Positions 22,577 through 33,245 are shown, counted from the first letter of the stretch. The stretch: 64,000 nt of DNA from Eurosta solidaginis (GCF_040869045.1 NC_090322.1:169274672-169338671); one strand, 5' to 3'. The notes: generated by a model from the letters alone, not told the origin. Numbers and translations: made by a program.

Positions 22577-23166
22577 TGTCACGGATATTAGCATCCCTAA
22601 GCTATACCATCACTAAGGCGATGCTAAGCGATGTTCACGTCAATAATCAAATCATGTATACACATATATAAGGCAGCCGAGAGATGTCACACACAGATGC
22701 ATTTACTTATACGCCTATGTGTGTGCGAGAGACTGTAAACTACAAACTCACATACATCTGAGAGACGCTGAAAAGTAGAAAATTGTAAACAAGTAGAAAC
22801 TATATGAGAACTATAAACACTCGAAATAGTTGGTAAGTTCTGGAAATAGAAGAGCCTAGATGTATGCAGCGTAAACTATAAAAGCGGCACAAGCGAGTAA
22901 AATGTAATTCAGTTTGATTTGAGTTGTCAAGCAGTTGCGATTAAGACGATATCTAGCGAGCAATAGCAGTATAGTAGAGTTTCATTGAGCTATCAATCAG
23001 TGTGGTTATTAAGCAAGCTATTCGTTGCACAGTTTGAGTGTATTGTGAAGTACTTTAATAAAGGCCATTTTGCATTATTACAAATTGGAGTTATTTATTC
23101 AACAGTTTAGTGATTCGAACTTAGCAGAGGATTGCAAATAAGAGGATTTGCAGCAAATTCGTTACA
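22577..23166 (+). repeat. 3' LTR
   Basis: 590 bp, apparently identical to 20425-21014, followed by the GTAT target duplication. Confidence 0.95.
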
Positions 23167-23170
23167 GTAT

Positions 23171-23754
23171 ATAGGCAAAGTAATATTAGTGCAGGTGAGT
23201 GTGCATTACGTTGCTGTAGTGGGAGTGGGAGTGGGAGTGAGTGGGAGTGCCGTGCATTGAGGAATATGCGATAATAGCAAAATGATAAAAAAAAGCGAAG
23301 ACAGTGACGTTACGTTGTACAACAAAAGCATGAATGCGTGCGATGAGTGGGAGTGTGTGTTTGTATGTATGCAAATTATATTAACTTAACGAAGACATGT
23401 TGGAAAGGCAGGCGTGAACAATAGTTACCATCAGAAGAAAGTGATTGATAAACATTTGCATTTGGACAGGTTCATCTGTCTAACATTTGTATGCTGTCAA
23501 TAAAATTAACTTGTAATAGGTTGGATCGATTTTTTTCGTTAGGTCGGACCGAAATGTACACTTTTTTTTCAAATTTTGAATAAAAAAAAAAACAACATAA
23601 CACAAGAATGGCTAAACCGATTTGGGATTTCAAAATCAACTTACCATCATCTCTCCTTCCTGTATCTTTCCTAAAAATTTCATGGCAATCTGTCGAGCCG
23701 TTCTCGAGTTATGGAGTGACAATCAAAATGTACACTTCTTTTTATATATATAGA
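23171..23754 (-). other. Helitron 5' non-coding part with GTGGGA microsatellite
   Basis: Continues the Helitron on the far side of the retrotransposon. It contains a short (GTGGGA)n-type run at about 23215-23252 and, near the end, the 'gagccgttctcgagttatggagtgac' phrase common next to insect Helitron 5' ends. No coding sequence. Confidence 0.6.
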
Positions 23755-24333
23755 TAAAACAAAAAACGGAAATAAAGTAAAATGTAAATTATTGATTTGA
23801 GTCTGTGTCTTTATAAGGATTTGTGTACATGAATACGTATATACTTTAAAATCCATAGAAAGTCACATCACGTTCTGAGTATTCATTGTAACAATTCTGC
23901 GTATTTGTACATACTGATGTATGTAAGTTGGTATATGTTTGCATGAGGATATCTATCGTCAAAGAATTCAATAAAGCTTTGATTTAGCAGTGTATTTGCT
24001 CTGTGCACTTCTTTTGTTGATTTTTGAAAAAAGATTTGAAAATATTTTATGTTTAGGACTTTAGCAGACATACAGATTTGGATCAAAAAGTAAGAAATGC
24101 AGCATGTTGCTTTGTTCGGAATATTATGCTTTAAATTTGCTATTACAATAAGTTTATAGAGCGGTTTAAAAAATATTTCTTTGTCCATTTGGGGCCGAAC
24201 GGTATAAACTCAACTGGCTTTTTTTAATCGTCCTAACTAGAGGCAAAGATCTGGAGCACACTTTAGAAACCTTCAATTGAGAACCTTAAGGTCAATAAAG
24301 GAATGAAATTTCATCAGTTGCACGATATGTATT
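23755..24333. other. no recognisable feature
   Basis: AT-rich DNA. The minus-strand frame at 23883-24188 has no recognisable domain and no supporting context. Confidence 0.4.
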
Positions 24334-24752
24334 ATAAAATAAAATAATTTAAAAAAAATGTTTAAGTTAAACGGTTTTATTGAAAACCATACTTACATTA
24401 AGTAATAATAATACTAAAAGCAAAAAATAATAAGGTAGGTCCTAGGTACTAGTCATCACACTCCTCATCAATCAAGGGCGTTGATCAGACAATTAAATAA
24501 AAGCGTTGGACGCGTAGAGTTTCTAAAAATGTGAGGCGTAGCATAACCTGATTAAGGTTCAGTTGGTCTTACTTATGACTATCAATAGAAATTTGACGCG
24601 TCCAACGGTTTTATTTAACTGTCTGATCAACGCCCTAGATTGATGAGGAGTGTGATGACTAGTACCTAGGACCTTCGTAATTATTTTCTAGCTTTTAGTA
24701 TTATTATTACTTAATGTAAGTATTGTTAAGATTTTTTTAAATTATTTTTTTT
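24334..24752. mobile_element. foldback MITE, copy 1
   Basis: Two arms of roughly 150 bp face each other: the left runs through 'cttacattaagtaataataa', 'gtaggtcctaggtactagtc' and 'gggcgttgatcagacaatta' to GCGTTGGACGCGT, and the right repeats these in reverse, ending near 24752. A ~75-bp spacer separates the arms. The same element occurs at 52241-52717, which confirms it is a dispersed family. The outer ~30 bp of the right arm are partly deleted here. No coding sequence. Confidence 0.85.
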
Positions 24753-24811
24753 TTTTAAGTTTTTAGTCTTTATTTAATTGCCTATTATTTCTCATTCTAT
24801 TTAGTTCATTT

Positions 24812-25179
24812 ATAAATAAATAAAAACAAATGTAAGGCGCGATAACCTCCGAAGAGATCTAAGGCCGAGCTTCTCTTCCAATTTGCGTCGTGCTCCTGTT
24901 GATTTTGCCTACAAATTGGCCGGACGGGACCTACATGTTTTATGCCGACTCCGAACGGCATCTGCATGGTAGATGAGTTTTCAATGAGAGCTTTTCATGG
25001 CAGAAATACACCCGGAGCGCTTGCCAAACACTACCGAGGGGCGACCCCGCTTAGAAAAATTTTCTTCTGATTAAAAAACCTTATTTCTAAAATTTTGATG
25101 TTGCTTTGCCCGGGGTGTGAACCCAGGGCATAAGGTGTGGTAGGCGGAGCACGCTACCATCACACCACGGTGGCCGCCG
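24812..25179 (-). mobile_element. tRNA-headed SINE, family 1
   Basis: On the minus strand it starts GGCGGCCACCGTGGTGTGATGG, carries a tRNA-like B box GGGTTCACACC near 25112, then a ~270-bp body with 'gccaatttgtagg' and 'agagaagctcggcc', and ends in an A/T-rich tail near 24820. Copies: 27614-27981 (+), 36696-36862 (-), 61086-61340 (-). SINEs of this form are transcribed by RNA polymerase III and depend on a LINE for movement. Confidence 0.8.
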
Positions 25180-25319
25180 TGACTCATTATTACAAGCACT
25201 CTTTCCTGACGATTTGTTACAATCTAAGTCCTCAATACATAATCCTTCCAAAGACTTTACTCGACTCAGCCCACATATGCTTGTCCTTCCACGAACTTCA
25301 AAGTATTTTGATGTTACTT

Positions 25320-25565
25320 CTATTTGTTCCAAATATGAGCCATAAATCGATTTCTATTTCCGTATGTAGTATGTGTTCCAAATATGAGCCAGATCGGACC
25401 ACAAATAAGATATTTTTTAATATCTCGATCCTTGCGCCACCTGGCGGCGATTTGTTTCATATGTCGTTTTCTATTCAGGTATGTATTATGTGTTCCAAAT
25501 ACGAGCCAAATCGGACTACAAATACGATTTTTTGAAATATTTCGATCCATGCGCCACCTATCGGA
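25320..25565. repeat. tandem duplication, ~116-bp period
   Basis: 'gttccaaatatgagccagatcgga' near 25375 recurs near 25491, each followed by 'ttcgatcc.tgcgccacct'. A partial third copy begins at about 25326. It is non-coding; frames on both strands shadow the repeat. Confidence 0.75.
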
Positions 25566-25743
25566 TTTTTTTCTTATTATTGCATTTTCATCGAGTTCTG
25601 AACTATATTCCAAGTTTCAAGCTTTTGGCTTATCGGGAAGTTACTTAAATTTTAATTACAAAATCCGTAAACAACGGCTGGCCGCTACGCAGAGTCAAGC
25701 TAAATAAAACCGTTTAAAAAAAATAGTGCAGTTTTGTATGTTA

Positions 25744-26085
25744 CTAAGCTCTTGAAGCACGCCTATAAGTATTCCACACAATTGTGATTAATATATTAGT
25801 ACTTATGTACCTAATGGTGTCTAAAGGAATAGCAACATAAAAGGTAATACTTAGGGACCAATTGCAAAGCGTGCAGCGGGGCTTTAATATGGCTGAGTGG
25901 ATAACGGCAGCTGCCTTTACACTAGTATGAAGTATGAATGGCGGAGCTTTCGAGTTCAATACTCAGCTCCCGAGAAGCTAACTGATGTAGAAATGAAATT
26001 CAGAAATATGTCTTACTAACCATCGCCGTTTGTAAATTTTGTAATATTTCTCTAATATCAATAAAGGAAATCTTAAAATTTTTGT
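25744..26085 (+). mobile_element. tRNA-derived SINE, family 2, copy 1
   Basis: A tRNA Ser/Leu-like A box TGGCTGAGTGGATAACGG near 25891 is followed by a B-box-like GAGTTCAATACTC near 25951, then a non-tRNA body ending 'tctaatatcaataaagg'. The related copy is at 51950-52240. About 110 bp before the A box are also shared between copies, so the SINE head may be extended or fused to another repeat. Confidence 0.7.
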
Positions 26086-26157
26086 CACAAACAAACAATT
26101 AGGTACGATATGCAAGTCATATTTCTATTTACTTGTGCACTGCTGTACATACTACCA

Positions 26158-26652
26158 CCCTGCAAAAATCGCGAGTACTCCATGTATGCATGTATGGAGT
26201 ACTCGCTATGGACCAAGCGAATGCTCCAAAATTAACCACAATTCATACAAAAATATGGTCCAATTAACATTGCGATGTCCTAGAACTGGACCATATACTC
26301 CAGCTCAGCATTACATCCGAGTAATCCATGGAGTAGCCACATGGAATTACTCTCGAATCTACTCCATGGAGTAACTTCGGGGAACTAGTGAAACTGGTTT
26401 TATTAGTTTTCAAAAAGATATATACAGTTTTATTTTATTATTAATATTAATTTTGTAATTAATTATTTGATTTTTCTCGCATTGCAACACAGTCCAATCA
26501 ACATCGTGTAGAGATTACAATCGTTAAAAACGATCAATGATCGGCTTATAATATGTTCGTGACTTGGTCCATTGCTACATTACAGTGGAGTATAATGGTA
26601 AGTACTCCACTATAACACAGGTGGACCACATGATGCAACGATTTTTGCAGGG
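26158..26652. mobile_element. TIR element with three internal perfect hairpins
   Basis: Perfect 14-bp terminal inverted repeat CCCTGCAAAAATCG at 26158-26171 and its reverse complement at 26639-26652. Inside lie GCGAGTACTCCAT/ATGGAGTACTCGC at 26171-26206 (13-bp arms, 10-bp loop), CCATGGAGTAG/CTACTCCATGG near 26328-26371, and GTGGAGTA/TACTCCAC near 26584-26609. All stems share the core GGAGTA/TACTCC. No ORF with a recognisable domain and no clear target duplication were found. Superfamily unknown. Confidence 0.75.
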
Positions 26653-27485
26653 CACATGTGTTTGTAATGTGGTATGTATTAGTGATGGCATGCAGTTTTC
26701 TCACAAAAAACGCTATTGTATATATGCAATTCGATTTATTAGCGAACCGATAAGCGCAACATGGCATTACCAACACATTCACGCTCACTCATGTAGACAA
26801 AAACTTTTGCGCTTATTTCGACAATTTCTACTATTTTTTCAATCTAACCAAAGCATGCATCATAGTGAATGTAGAAACATGCCACGTCTTATGTGAACAT
26901 AACTAACCACATATGTACATATTTTACTTATTTTGCTTTAACCTTTTGAACTTTTTTAAGCTGCAACTTTATCTGCTGTTACTTGAGTCCATTTATTTAA
27001 CTGTAGTTTATATAACATATCAGAGGAACTTACAAAAGGTTATATTGCACCTGGGGAATGCTTAGTAGGGTGGCTCTTTTATTGCACTATTTACATTTTT
27101 TTGATGCGTAATGCGCATGGAGGAATGCTGATTGTAAGCATTAGATTTAAATGTAAGCGTAAGTTTTGTAAGAGTTGTGCCATATGGGGGATACATGCAG
27201 ATTGTAAATTCAGGCGTAGTTACACACTATTGGTATAGGTACCGTATAAAGTACTAGAGACACTGCACTGTAACGTAATTTCGGAGCAAGTTACGTGGTA
27301 AGGTTGATATGAGCGAAATCACACAGCAACTCAAGAAAAACATGTCACCTACATTTATATCTCATAAAAGTTTCTGAGAATACACAATTTTTGTGCATGG
27401 AAGTGCCCGAAAAGGTGTATGCACCGCCGTTGTGTTGGAAATAAAAAGCAAGTTTTGCGCAAATGCGTGAAAGAAAAAACTTAAA
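26653..27485. other. no recognisable feature
   Basis: No coding or repeat family identified. Confidence 0.4.
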
Positions 27486-27602
27486 TAATTAATTTAATTT
27501 AATTATATTAAATTTAATTTAATTAAACTCAAAAAATAAAATCAAATAAAATACTATAAAATCAGATAAAAAAATAAATTAAATAAATTAAAATATCGAA
27601 AA
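27486..27602. repeat. AT-rich simple repeat
   Basis: TTAAT/ATTTA-type low-complexity sequence with A-rich continuation, directly before the SINE at 27614. Confidence 0.7.
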
Positions 27603-27613
27603 GTTTTGGATTT

Positions 27614-27981
27614 CGGCGGCCGTCATGGTGTGATGATAGCGTGCTCCGCCTACCACACCGAAGATCCTGGGTTCACGCCCCGGGCAAAGCAACATCAAAA
27701 TTTTAGAAGCAAGTTTTTTTATTTAGAAGAAAGTTTTTCTAAGCGAGATCGCCCCTCGGCAGTGTTGGGAGAGCACTCCGAGTGTATTTCTGCCATGAAA
27801 AGATCTCAGTGAATACTTATCTGCCTTGCAGATGCCGTTCGCTGTGCTGTCGACATAAAACAAGTAGGTCCCGTCCAGCCAATTTGTAGGAAAAATTAAA
27901 AGGAGCACGATGCAAATTGGAACAGAAGCTCGGCTTAAAATCTCTTCGGAGATTATTGAGCCTTACATTTATTTTTTTTAT
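27614..27981 (+). mobile_element. tRNA-headed SINE, family 1, nearly full length
   Basis: Starts GGCGGCCGTCATGGTGTG, has a B box GGGTTCACGCC near 27669-27679, the 'gggcaaagcaacatcaaaattt' segment, and the body ending 'gagattattgagccttacattt' near 27972. It matches 24812-25179 in reverse orientation along its length. Confidence 0.8.
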
Positions 27982-28050
27982 CAGATTGTTACCAATTTCT
28001 TGACGGAGTGTTATAGAAAACTTATCTATTTGCTATCAAAAAGTTATCGA
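27982..28050. repeat. TATCGG/TTACCA degenerate repeat, left part
   Basis: 'gttaccaatttcttgacggagtg' resembles the repeats at 28790-29090. The Helitron end at 28051 interrupts the tract. Confidence 0.5.
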
Positions 28051-28330
28051 TCTATATATATAAAAATCAAATTATGTGCGTGTGTGTGTGTATGTATGTG
28101 TTCCCTATGCAAACGTATTTTCCACACTCCAATCATCATCAAATTTTGGCTATAGGTTCCATCGGTCAAGACGAAGGATTTTCATATTTCAGAACTAAGA
28201 ATTTTGAATAAAATTTATTTTATTTTTTTTTCAATTTTACGTGCGCCACTGGGTGGTGCTACAAATTTTGTATGTCAGCAAAAGTTACTCATACGCAATG
28301 TACGTTCTTAAGTGCAGACCTCTTGTTTGG
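28051..28330 (+). mobile_element. Helitron 5' end, non-autonomous
   Basis: A|TCTATATATATAAAAATC at 28051 matches Helitron 5' termini such as that at 23754, and is followed by a (GTGT)n stretch and 'catcatcaaattttggctatagg'. The 3' CTRR end was not found, so the right border is a guess. No coding sequence. Confidence 0.6.
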
Positions 28331-28789
28331 TCATAGCATTGAATTCACAAAAAGTTAAAGCGATTACATTGAGTAATATAAAAGTTTTTATTTAAGCATT
28401 CCATCGTAAAAATAGCTGTCTATATGAGATGAAATTGTGCAGCTAAAATATTTTGATTCAGTTATGAGATTTTGAGTATGTGTGTGACAAAATAAAATTT
28501 CAAAAATAAAGCAAAGAATGATAAATTAGAGGAACGAGCGATCTAAGAAAAAAGAAGAAGAGAGGTAGAGGGTGTAAAAAAAGAAGAGGGAGAGATTAGG
28601 AAATTATAAAAGGTAAGAATGAGAAACATTGGGAGATACATTTTGAAGAAGATCAATAAAATCTTATATACTGATTGCTTGATTTTGAGTAACGGGAAGG
28701 AATGCGTTAAAATACACCTTCTTATTTAGATTAGTATCTGCTCAACTCGAGAAACGCCGGGTACCCTATAAGGATATTATGAAAACGAT
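28331..28789. other. no recognisable gene; purine-rich segment
   Basis: Mostly AT-rich; a GA-rich patch occurs near 28545-28610. Confidence 0.4.
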
Positions 28790-29095
28790 ATCAATTTGTT
28801 TTAGGAAACTTATTGTTTTGCCATCGGAGTGTTACCAATTTTTTGTTCGCATGTTAAGGGAAAGTTATTGATTTTATTATCAAAAACGTATTATAGAAGA
28901 GTTATCGGTTTCTTATCGGAGTGTTACCAGTTTGCTATCGGCATGTTGTCGATTTGTTAACGACGACTCATCGGCTTGTTCTGATGAAGTTGCTATAAAA
29001 CTTGAATATAAAATCGATGACAAATGTGTAACCCTTCTATGACAAGTCGATAAGAAACCAATAAGAAGCCGATTGCAAACCGATAAGTCGAACAT
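28790..29095. repeat. degenerate ATCGG/CCGAT repeat tract
   Basis: Phrases like 'cttatcggagtgttaccagtttgctatcgg' recur with variation, first as ATCGG on the plus strand, then as CCGAT near 29060-29085, so the tract is partly inverted on itself. Same family as 27982-28050. Confidence 0.6.
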
Positions 29096-29134
29096 TATTT
29101 TTCGCCTTTTATGAGCTATCATTTAGTTTTTTCG

Positions 29135-30005
29135 AGGAGAGGGAGAAGGAGGAGGGAGAGGAGAGGGAGAGAGGAGGTAGAGGGATAGGGAGAGAATAGG
29201 AATAGCCATAGAAAAACAATAGATCTAGGAATAAAAATAAGAATACGACTAGGAATAGGAATAGGAATAGTAATAGGAATAGTAATAGGAATAGGAATAG
29301 GAATAGGAATAGGAATAAGAATAGGAATAGGATTAGGAATAGGAATAGGAATAGAAATAGGAATAGTAATAGGAATAGGAATGGGAATGGGAATAGTAAT
29401 AGGAATGGGAATAGTAATAGGAATAGGAATAGGATTAGGAATAGAAATGGGAATATGAATGGGAATAGGAACCGAGGAACAGGAATAGGAATATGAAAAG
29501 GTTTGGGTAATAGGAATAGGAAAAGGTTTAGGAAATAGGAATAGGATAAGTAATGGTAGTAGGAATAGGGTTGGGAATAGGAATAGGAACAGGAATGGGA
29601 ATAGGAATAGGATTAGGAATAGGAATAGTAATAGGAATAGGTATAGATTAGGAATAGGAATAGCAGTAGGAATAGGAAAAGAAATAGGAATATAATTATG
29701 AATGCGAATAAGAATAGGAATTTGAATGGGAATTGGAAAGAGGTTTGGAATAGAAAAGGGAACGGAAATAGATTTAACTGGGCGGCCGTGAAGACCTCAT
29801 AAAAACTGAATGGGTCAATAGTGTAGAATAGGAATAGGAACTGAAATAGAAAAAGGAATAGGAGTAAGAATAGGGACAGAATTAGGAATAGGAAAAAGAA
29901 TAGGAACAGGAAAAGGAATAGATATAGGAGTAATAAAAGGTGTAGGAAAAAGAATAGCAATAGGAATAGAAATAGGAATAGAAATGGAAATAGCAGAAGA
30001 AAGCG
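29135..30005. repeat. GGAATA-type simple repeat, ~0.8 kb
   Basis: A GA-rich lead-in (29135-29200) is followed by hundreds of bases of (GGAATA)n with ATAGTA and GGGAAT variants. A short unrelated insert 'ctgggcggccgtgaagacc' lies near 29778. The minus-strand frame across it is a Phe/Leu-rich artefact of the repeat. Confidence 0.95.
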
Positions 30006-31239
30006 CAAACGAAATAGAAGTATTTCAATGAAGCAGCCATATGACGCCTTGACCTCCACTATCAATTTGCTGCTTTTTCATGTAAGTAACTCGGCGAGCT
30101 CCAAGCATTGTTTTGGAGGGCCAATGGGCAGAGTGAGATGCCTGTAGGGCTCAACGGTGTAAAAATTCGTTAACCATAGCAGAGTGTATTTTACAACCGA
30201 ATATGGAATATGATTAGAGGTCCCACCTTGAGTTGGGAAAACATATGCAGCAATTGGCGTAGTTAACGTAAGCTAGAGTGACGTAACATGCTACGCAAAG
30301 GTCGATTCATATGTTTACGCTTAATGAGCTATTGTAACAAGAGTTTAAAATATGTCACATCTATCACTGAGCAAGTTTAATAGTTTCGATGGTTCAGATT
30401 CTTGGGCTAAGAATGGAACAACTTAAAAACCCTTATTCTCTCACTCACCTGCTTTGCATATCATATTATCAGAAGTAACACTGCACTTGTTTGCGTTTTC
30501 CAATAAATTTAGTCTTTAGCATGTTTACATATAAATTGATGCACCAACCATGTAAATGGGCGATTTTGGTGCATTTAACATTTCAACTTCACTGTTTTTA
30601 TGTAATAAATTTTCACAAGTTTCTCCATTCTACGTTCCATACTTCGATAGAATGCCTGAAGCAAATATTGAATGTGCAAAATAAATATTTTACATGAGAG
30701 ACACACAAACATATGCGTTGACATATATGTATGGAGAATGTATGCAGAAATTGTTCTTACTTAAAACAGATAAAAAGTTCATTTAATTACACTTTTCAAA
30801 GAAAATATAACACAAAGAGATAATGATATATCTGCGAAATTCTCGAAAAGCTGGTTTTTGGATTAATGTTGAAAGAATAAATGAAGAAGATTTTTAGTAT
30901 CCCGAGAAGATATTAGCCCGACATTACTTTGAAATTCCGACGGACACGATCTAGACAAATTTTCCGTAATAACAGAACATACATAGTTCGAAGGGGTGAA
31001 AATTAAAGCAAATTTTTAAAATGATCATATTTATTGGAGATTTCGTTGTGTCAAGACTGTAGGCAGGCGATGTGTCTGGAATAAGTATATCGGTATTCTG
31101 TAGTTCGGTATTGTGTAAGCCGGGACTATGCTGTATACCTGTATTTGCATATTTATGGTTATTTGCAAAAGAAAAGTTGTTCTGCATGACATTTTACTAA
31201 TCTTTCTGTAGTTTATCAATGGAATCTATCAAAAAGCAC
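30006..31239. other. no recognisable gene
   Basis: Mixed AT-rich sequence. Open frames near 30491 and 30951-31219 lack recognisable domains. Confidence 0.4.
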
Positions 31240-31330
31240 ACAAAGGATAAATATATATCACTTGACCTTTACCCGGAATTAAATTTACAACTGATATATG
31301 TATATCAAGTGATATATATTTATCCTTTGT
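31240..31330. repeat. perfect 26-bp inverted repeat (91-bp foldback)
   Basis: Arms 31240-31265 and 31305-31330 are exact reverse complements, starting ACAAAGGATAAATATATATC, with a 39-bp spacer. It could be a tiny MITE or a transcribed hairpin. Confidence 0.85.
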
Positions 31331-31900
31331 CATTACTCACACCGCTATTTTGCCAATAGTGCTAGCAGTACTTCATGAATCGGATCAGAGTGGAGAGGTT
31401 GCTTTTCATTGTTATTACTACATTGGCTTTAATAGAGATATCGGGTCCCTTAACATCACAAGTTTTATGTTGTTGTTGTTGTAGCAGTTTACACTGAAAG
31501 TACAGTCCTTAGTCGGGAAAAATCCCGAGTCCCTCTGGTACATAGAACCGGCTGCCTTGGGAAGCGTCACCAGTTTTATCGTCATATAATGTCAAGAAAT
31601 ACACTATGTTGTTTTGTGCATTCGGGCATGAAAAAATACCAATGAATGCTGTCATCGAAGACTAAAGACCTTCCTCCAGTTTTGTAATCGTCGCTCATCA
31701 CAAGGATTACTTAGGGTTTTTTTGAGAATGGCGTTATATATTTTTCCTTTGATAATCCTTTTTGGTCGTTTTTCCACTCTAGCCTTCTTAGCAGCGCTAG
31801 TATGTCTATGGTCACTGTTCTCGTTATTATCTGGACATCTGGGGTTGTTACGATTCAATAAGAGGAAAAGACTGTCAATGCTCTTTGCAAGGCAATAGCA
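31331..31900. other. spacer with a (GTT)n-headed repeat fragment
   Basis: The block from 31467 to about 31575 begins (GTT)5, then 'gtagcagtttacac' and 'tacatagaaccggctgcc'. This phrase is typical of short dispersed repeats that start with GTT microsatellites. A basic minus-strand frame at 31652-31858 (68 aa) is not recognised. Confidence 0.5.
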
Positions 31901-31904
31901 GTTA

Positions 31905-32860
31905 CCAATTTAATTCTGCTTTCTATCAATGCTTCGCATAGTGGGGGCCCTGGAAACATCCCGGGAGGCTGCACTGTATCCCCATCTGCACATCCCCACT
32001 GAAGATGGTGGCGAAGAACATAGCGTTAACAAACAGTAACGAGTCTCACTGCCTCGGGGGAGCTTGAGCATATACCATACGGCCATAGTAGCATCATCAA
32101 ATATTGGACGAACATACTACCTGATCCTCGGTGGGGCTCTTAGAGCAACTATAGAAGTAGAAGATTGGTGCAAGGGCACCTGTGATTCCGACGCAAGTTT
32201 GCCTTGCATTATAGAGGTAGGATCTGTATTATAGAGTGCTGATCGGGAAACAAATAGATCATACAAACCGCTTGACTTGTAGTTTTAGACGTGTATTACA
32301 CGTCAAGCAGCTTGTATCATCTGCTACAATAACAACAACAACAACAGGCTGCTTTGTAGTCAACCAGCAATTGAGGCAAGCAGCAATTAAGAAATGATCG
32401 GGATATGGAGAAGTTTACATCCATATTGCGTATGGGAGTGGAAAAGCGGATGAGCTAGCTAAAAAAGGCGCATTAAAAGAATTCGACTGTTGAACACGAT
32501 AGACTAAGCAGGAAAGGCGTAGAAAAAAGCGCGTGCTGCAAAGTGTCGAAGATCATATGCAGGTCCTACTATCCTAGACTAACAAAGTTACTCTTTTCAT
32601 TGAAAAGACTGTAGGATCATCACACCAGCTATTAGGAGTGATACAGCTATCAGATCTATAAGGGGCAAGTAGCACAGGTTCTAGAAAGCTTGTCGTATTT
32701 GCCGGAGTGATTTTATAATTTAGCTTCTGGTTTTTGATGGAGTTTTCCAATGGGTAGTTCTGGTAAAACTATGGACACATTCAGTAATTGTGCGGTCTTC
32801 AGGGACCGGCCAGTGCAGCTTGGCCTAACCAGGCTTTCGCTGATGTATGCTATCAGTGAA
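31905..32860 (+). mobile_element. LINE fragment, decayed, same family as 59050-60590
   Basis: Homologous in order to the LINE at 59 kb: an 'atccc...gatggtggcgaagaacatagcgtta' block near 31995 (compare 59560-59595), 'gcctcgggggagcttgagc' near 32052, an RNase H remnant around 'gagtggaaaagcggatgagctagc' near 32437, and a 3' UTR phrase 'tatggacacattcag' near 32770. A 'tgctacaataacaacaacaac' repeat end is inserted near 32320. Frames are broken throughout. Confidence 0.7.
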
Positions 32861-33079
32861 TGTGATTAGATACCTTCTTTGAAACATGTTGAATTTATGG
32901 GCAGTATTTCAATCATTAAGGTACATTTACACCCAAATAGTTAATTAGCTTGTTTGAGGCTTCCTACCGTAGAAGGCTTCGAAACCAATATCTTTTGCTT
33001 CTTTGTAAGTGTTTATCACTTTCATTGGAGCTTAACCGGCAAGTCGGTTTTGACAGCTTCTCAGGTAAACATGCCCCTT

Positions 33080-33245
33080 CTCATTGCATGACACATCCTT
33101 CGTGTGGTGCCGAATTTGGGTTTTAATATTAATGATTTCCGGAGCGGAGTCTTCTATCCTTTCGAAAAATATGACCTAGCCAGCGCAGCTTTTTGGAATA
33201 TTATTTGTGGAACTATATTTATAACTGCGAGATGGCCTAGAAGGT
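33080..33245 (-). pseudogene. RTE-like LINE scrap
   Basis: On the minus strand KKLRWLGHIFRKDRRLRSGN matches the 'RWLGH' motif found after the reverse transcriptase of RTE-type LINEs. Too short and broken for a firm call. Confidence 0.4.

Larger units (their letters stand above)
20425..23166 (+). mobile_element. young LTR retrotransposon (Ty3/gypsy type), internally deleted, 2742 bp
   Basis: Two 590-bp LTRs at 20425-21014 and 22577-23166, identical base for base as far as I can compare (constant offset 2152). Each starts TGTCACGG and ends GTTACA. A 4-bp direct repeat GTAT lies at 20421-20424 and 23167-23170. PBS and polypurine tract are in the expected places. The internal region is only 1562 bp and holds one complete ORF. 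Reverse transcriptase, RNase H and the integrase core are absent, so the element must have moved with enzymes supplied in trans. Identical LTRs indicate a recent insertion. Confidence 0.95.
18970..23754 (-). mobile_element. Helitron, internally deleted, interrupted by an LTR retrotransposon
   Basis: On the minus strand the 5' end reads A|TCTATATATATAAAAAG at 23754 and the 3' end reads CTAG|T at 18970-18973, so it sits between an A and a T as Helitrons do, with no target duplication. It carries the N-terminal start of the Rep/helicase protein (19936-20097) and the C-terminal helicase (19077-19912), with the middle lost. The retrotransposon 20425-23166 (4-bp TSD GTAT) is inserted in its 5' part; without it the Helitron is about 2.04 kb. 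Pairing of the two ends is inferred from orientation and content. Confidence 0.82.

Noticed and set aside
25087..25180. tRNA gene candidate, because of a good B box
   Set aside because: The same head recurs three more times attached to the same 270-bp body, so it is a SINE promoter; no cloverleaf acceptor stem is evident.
29613..30065. 150-codon minus-strand frame rich in Phe and Leu, resembling a membrane protein
   Set aside because: It translates the GGAATA simple repeat in reverse and is low complexity.
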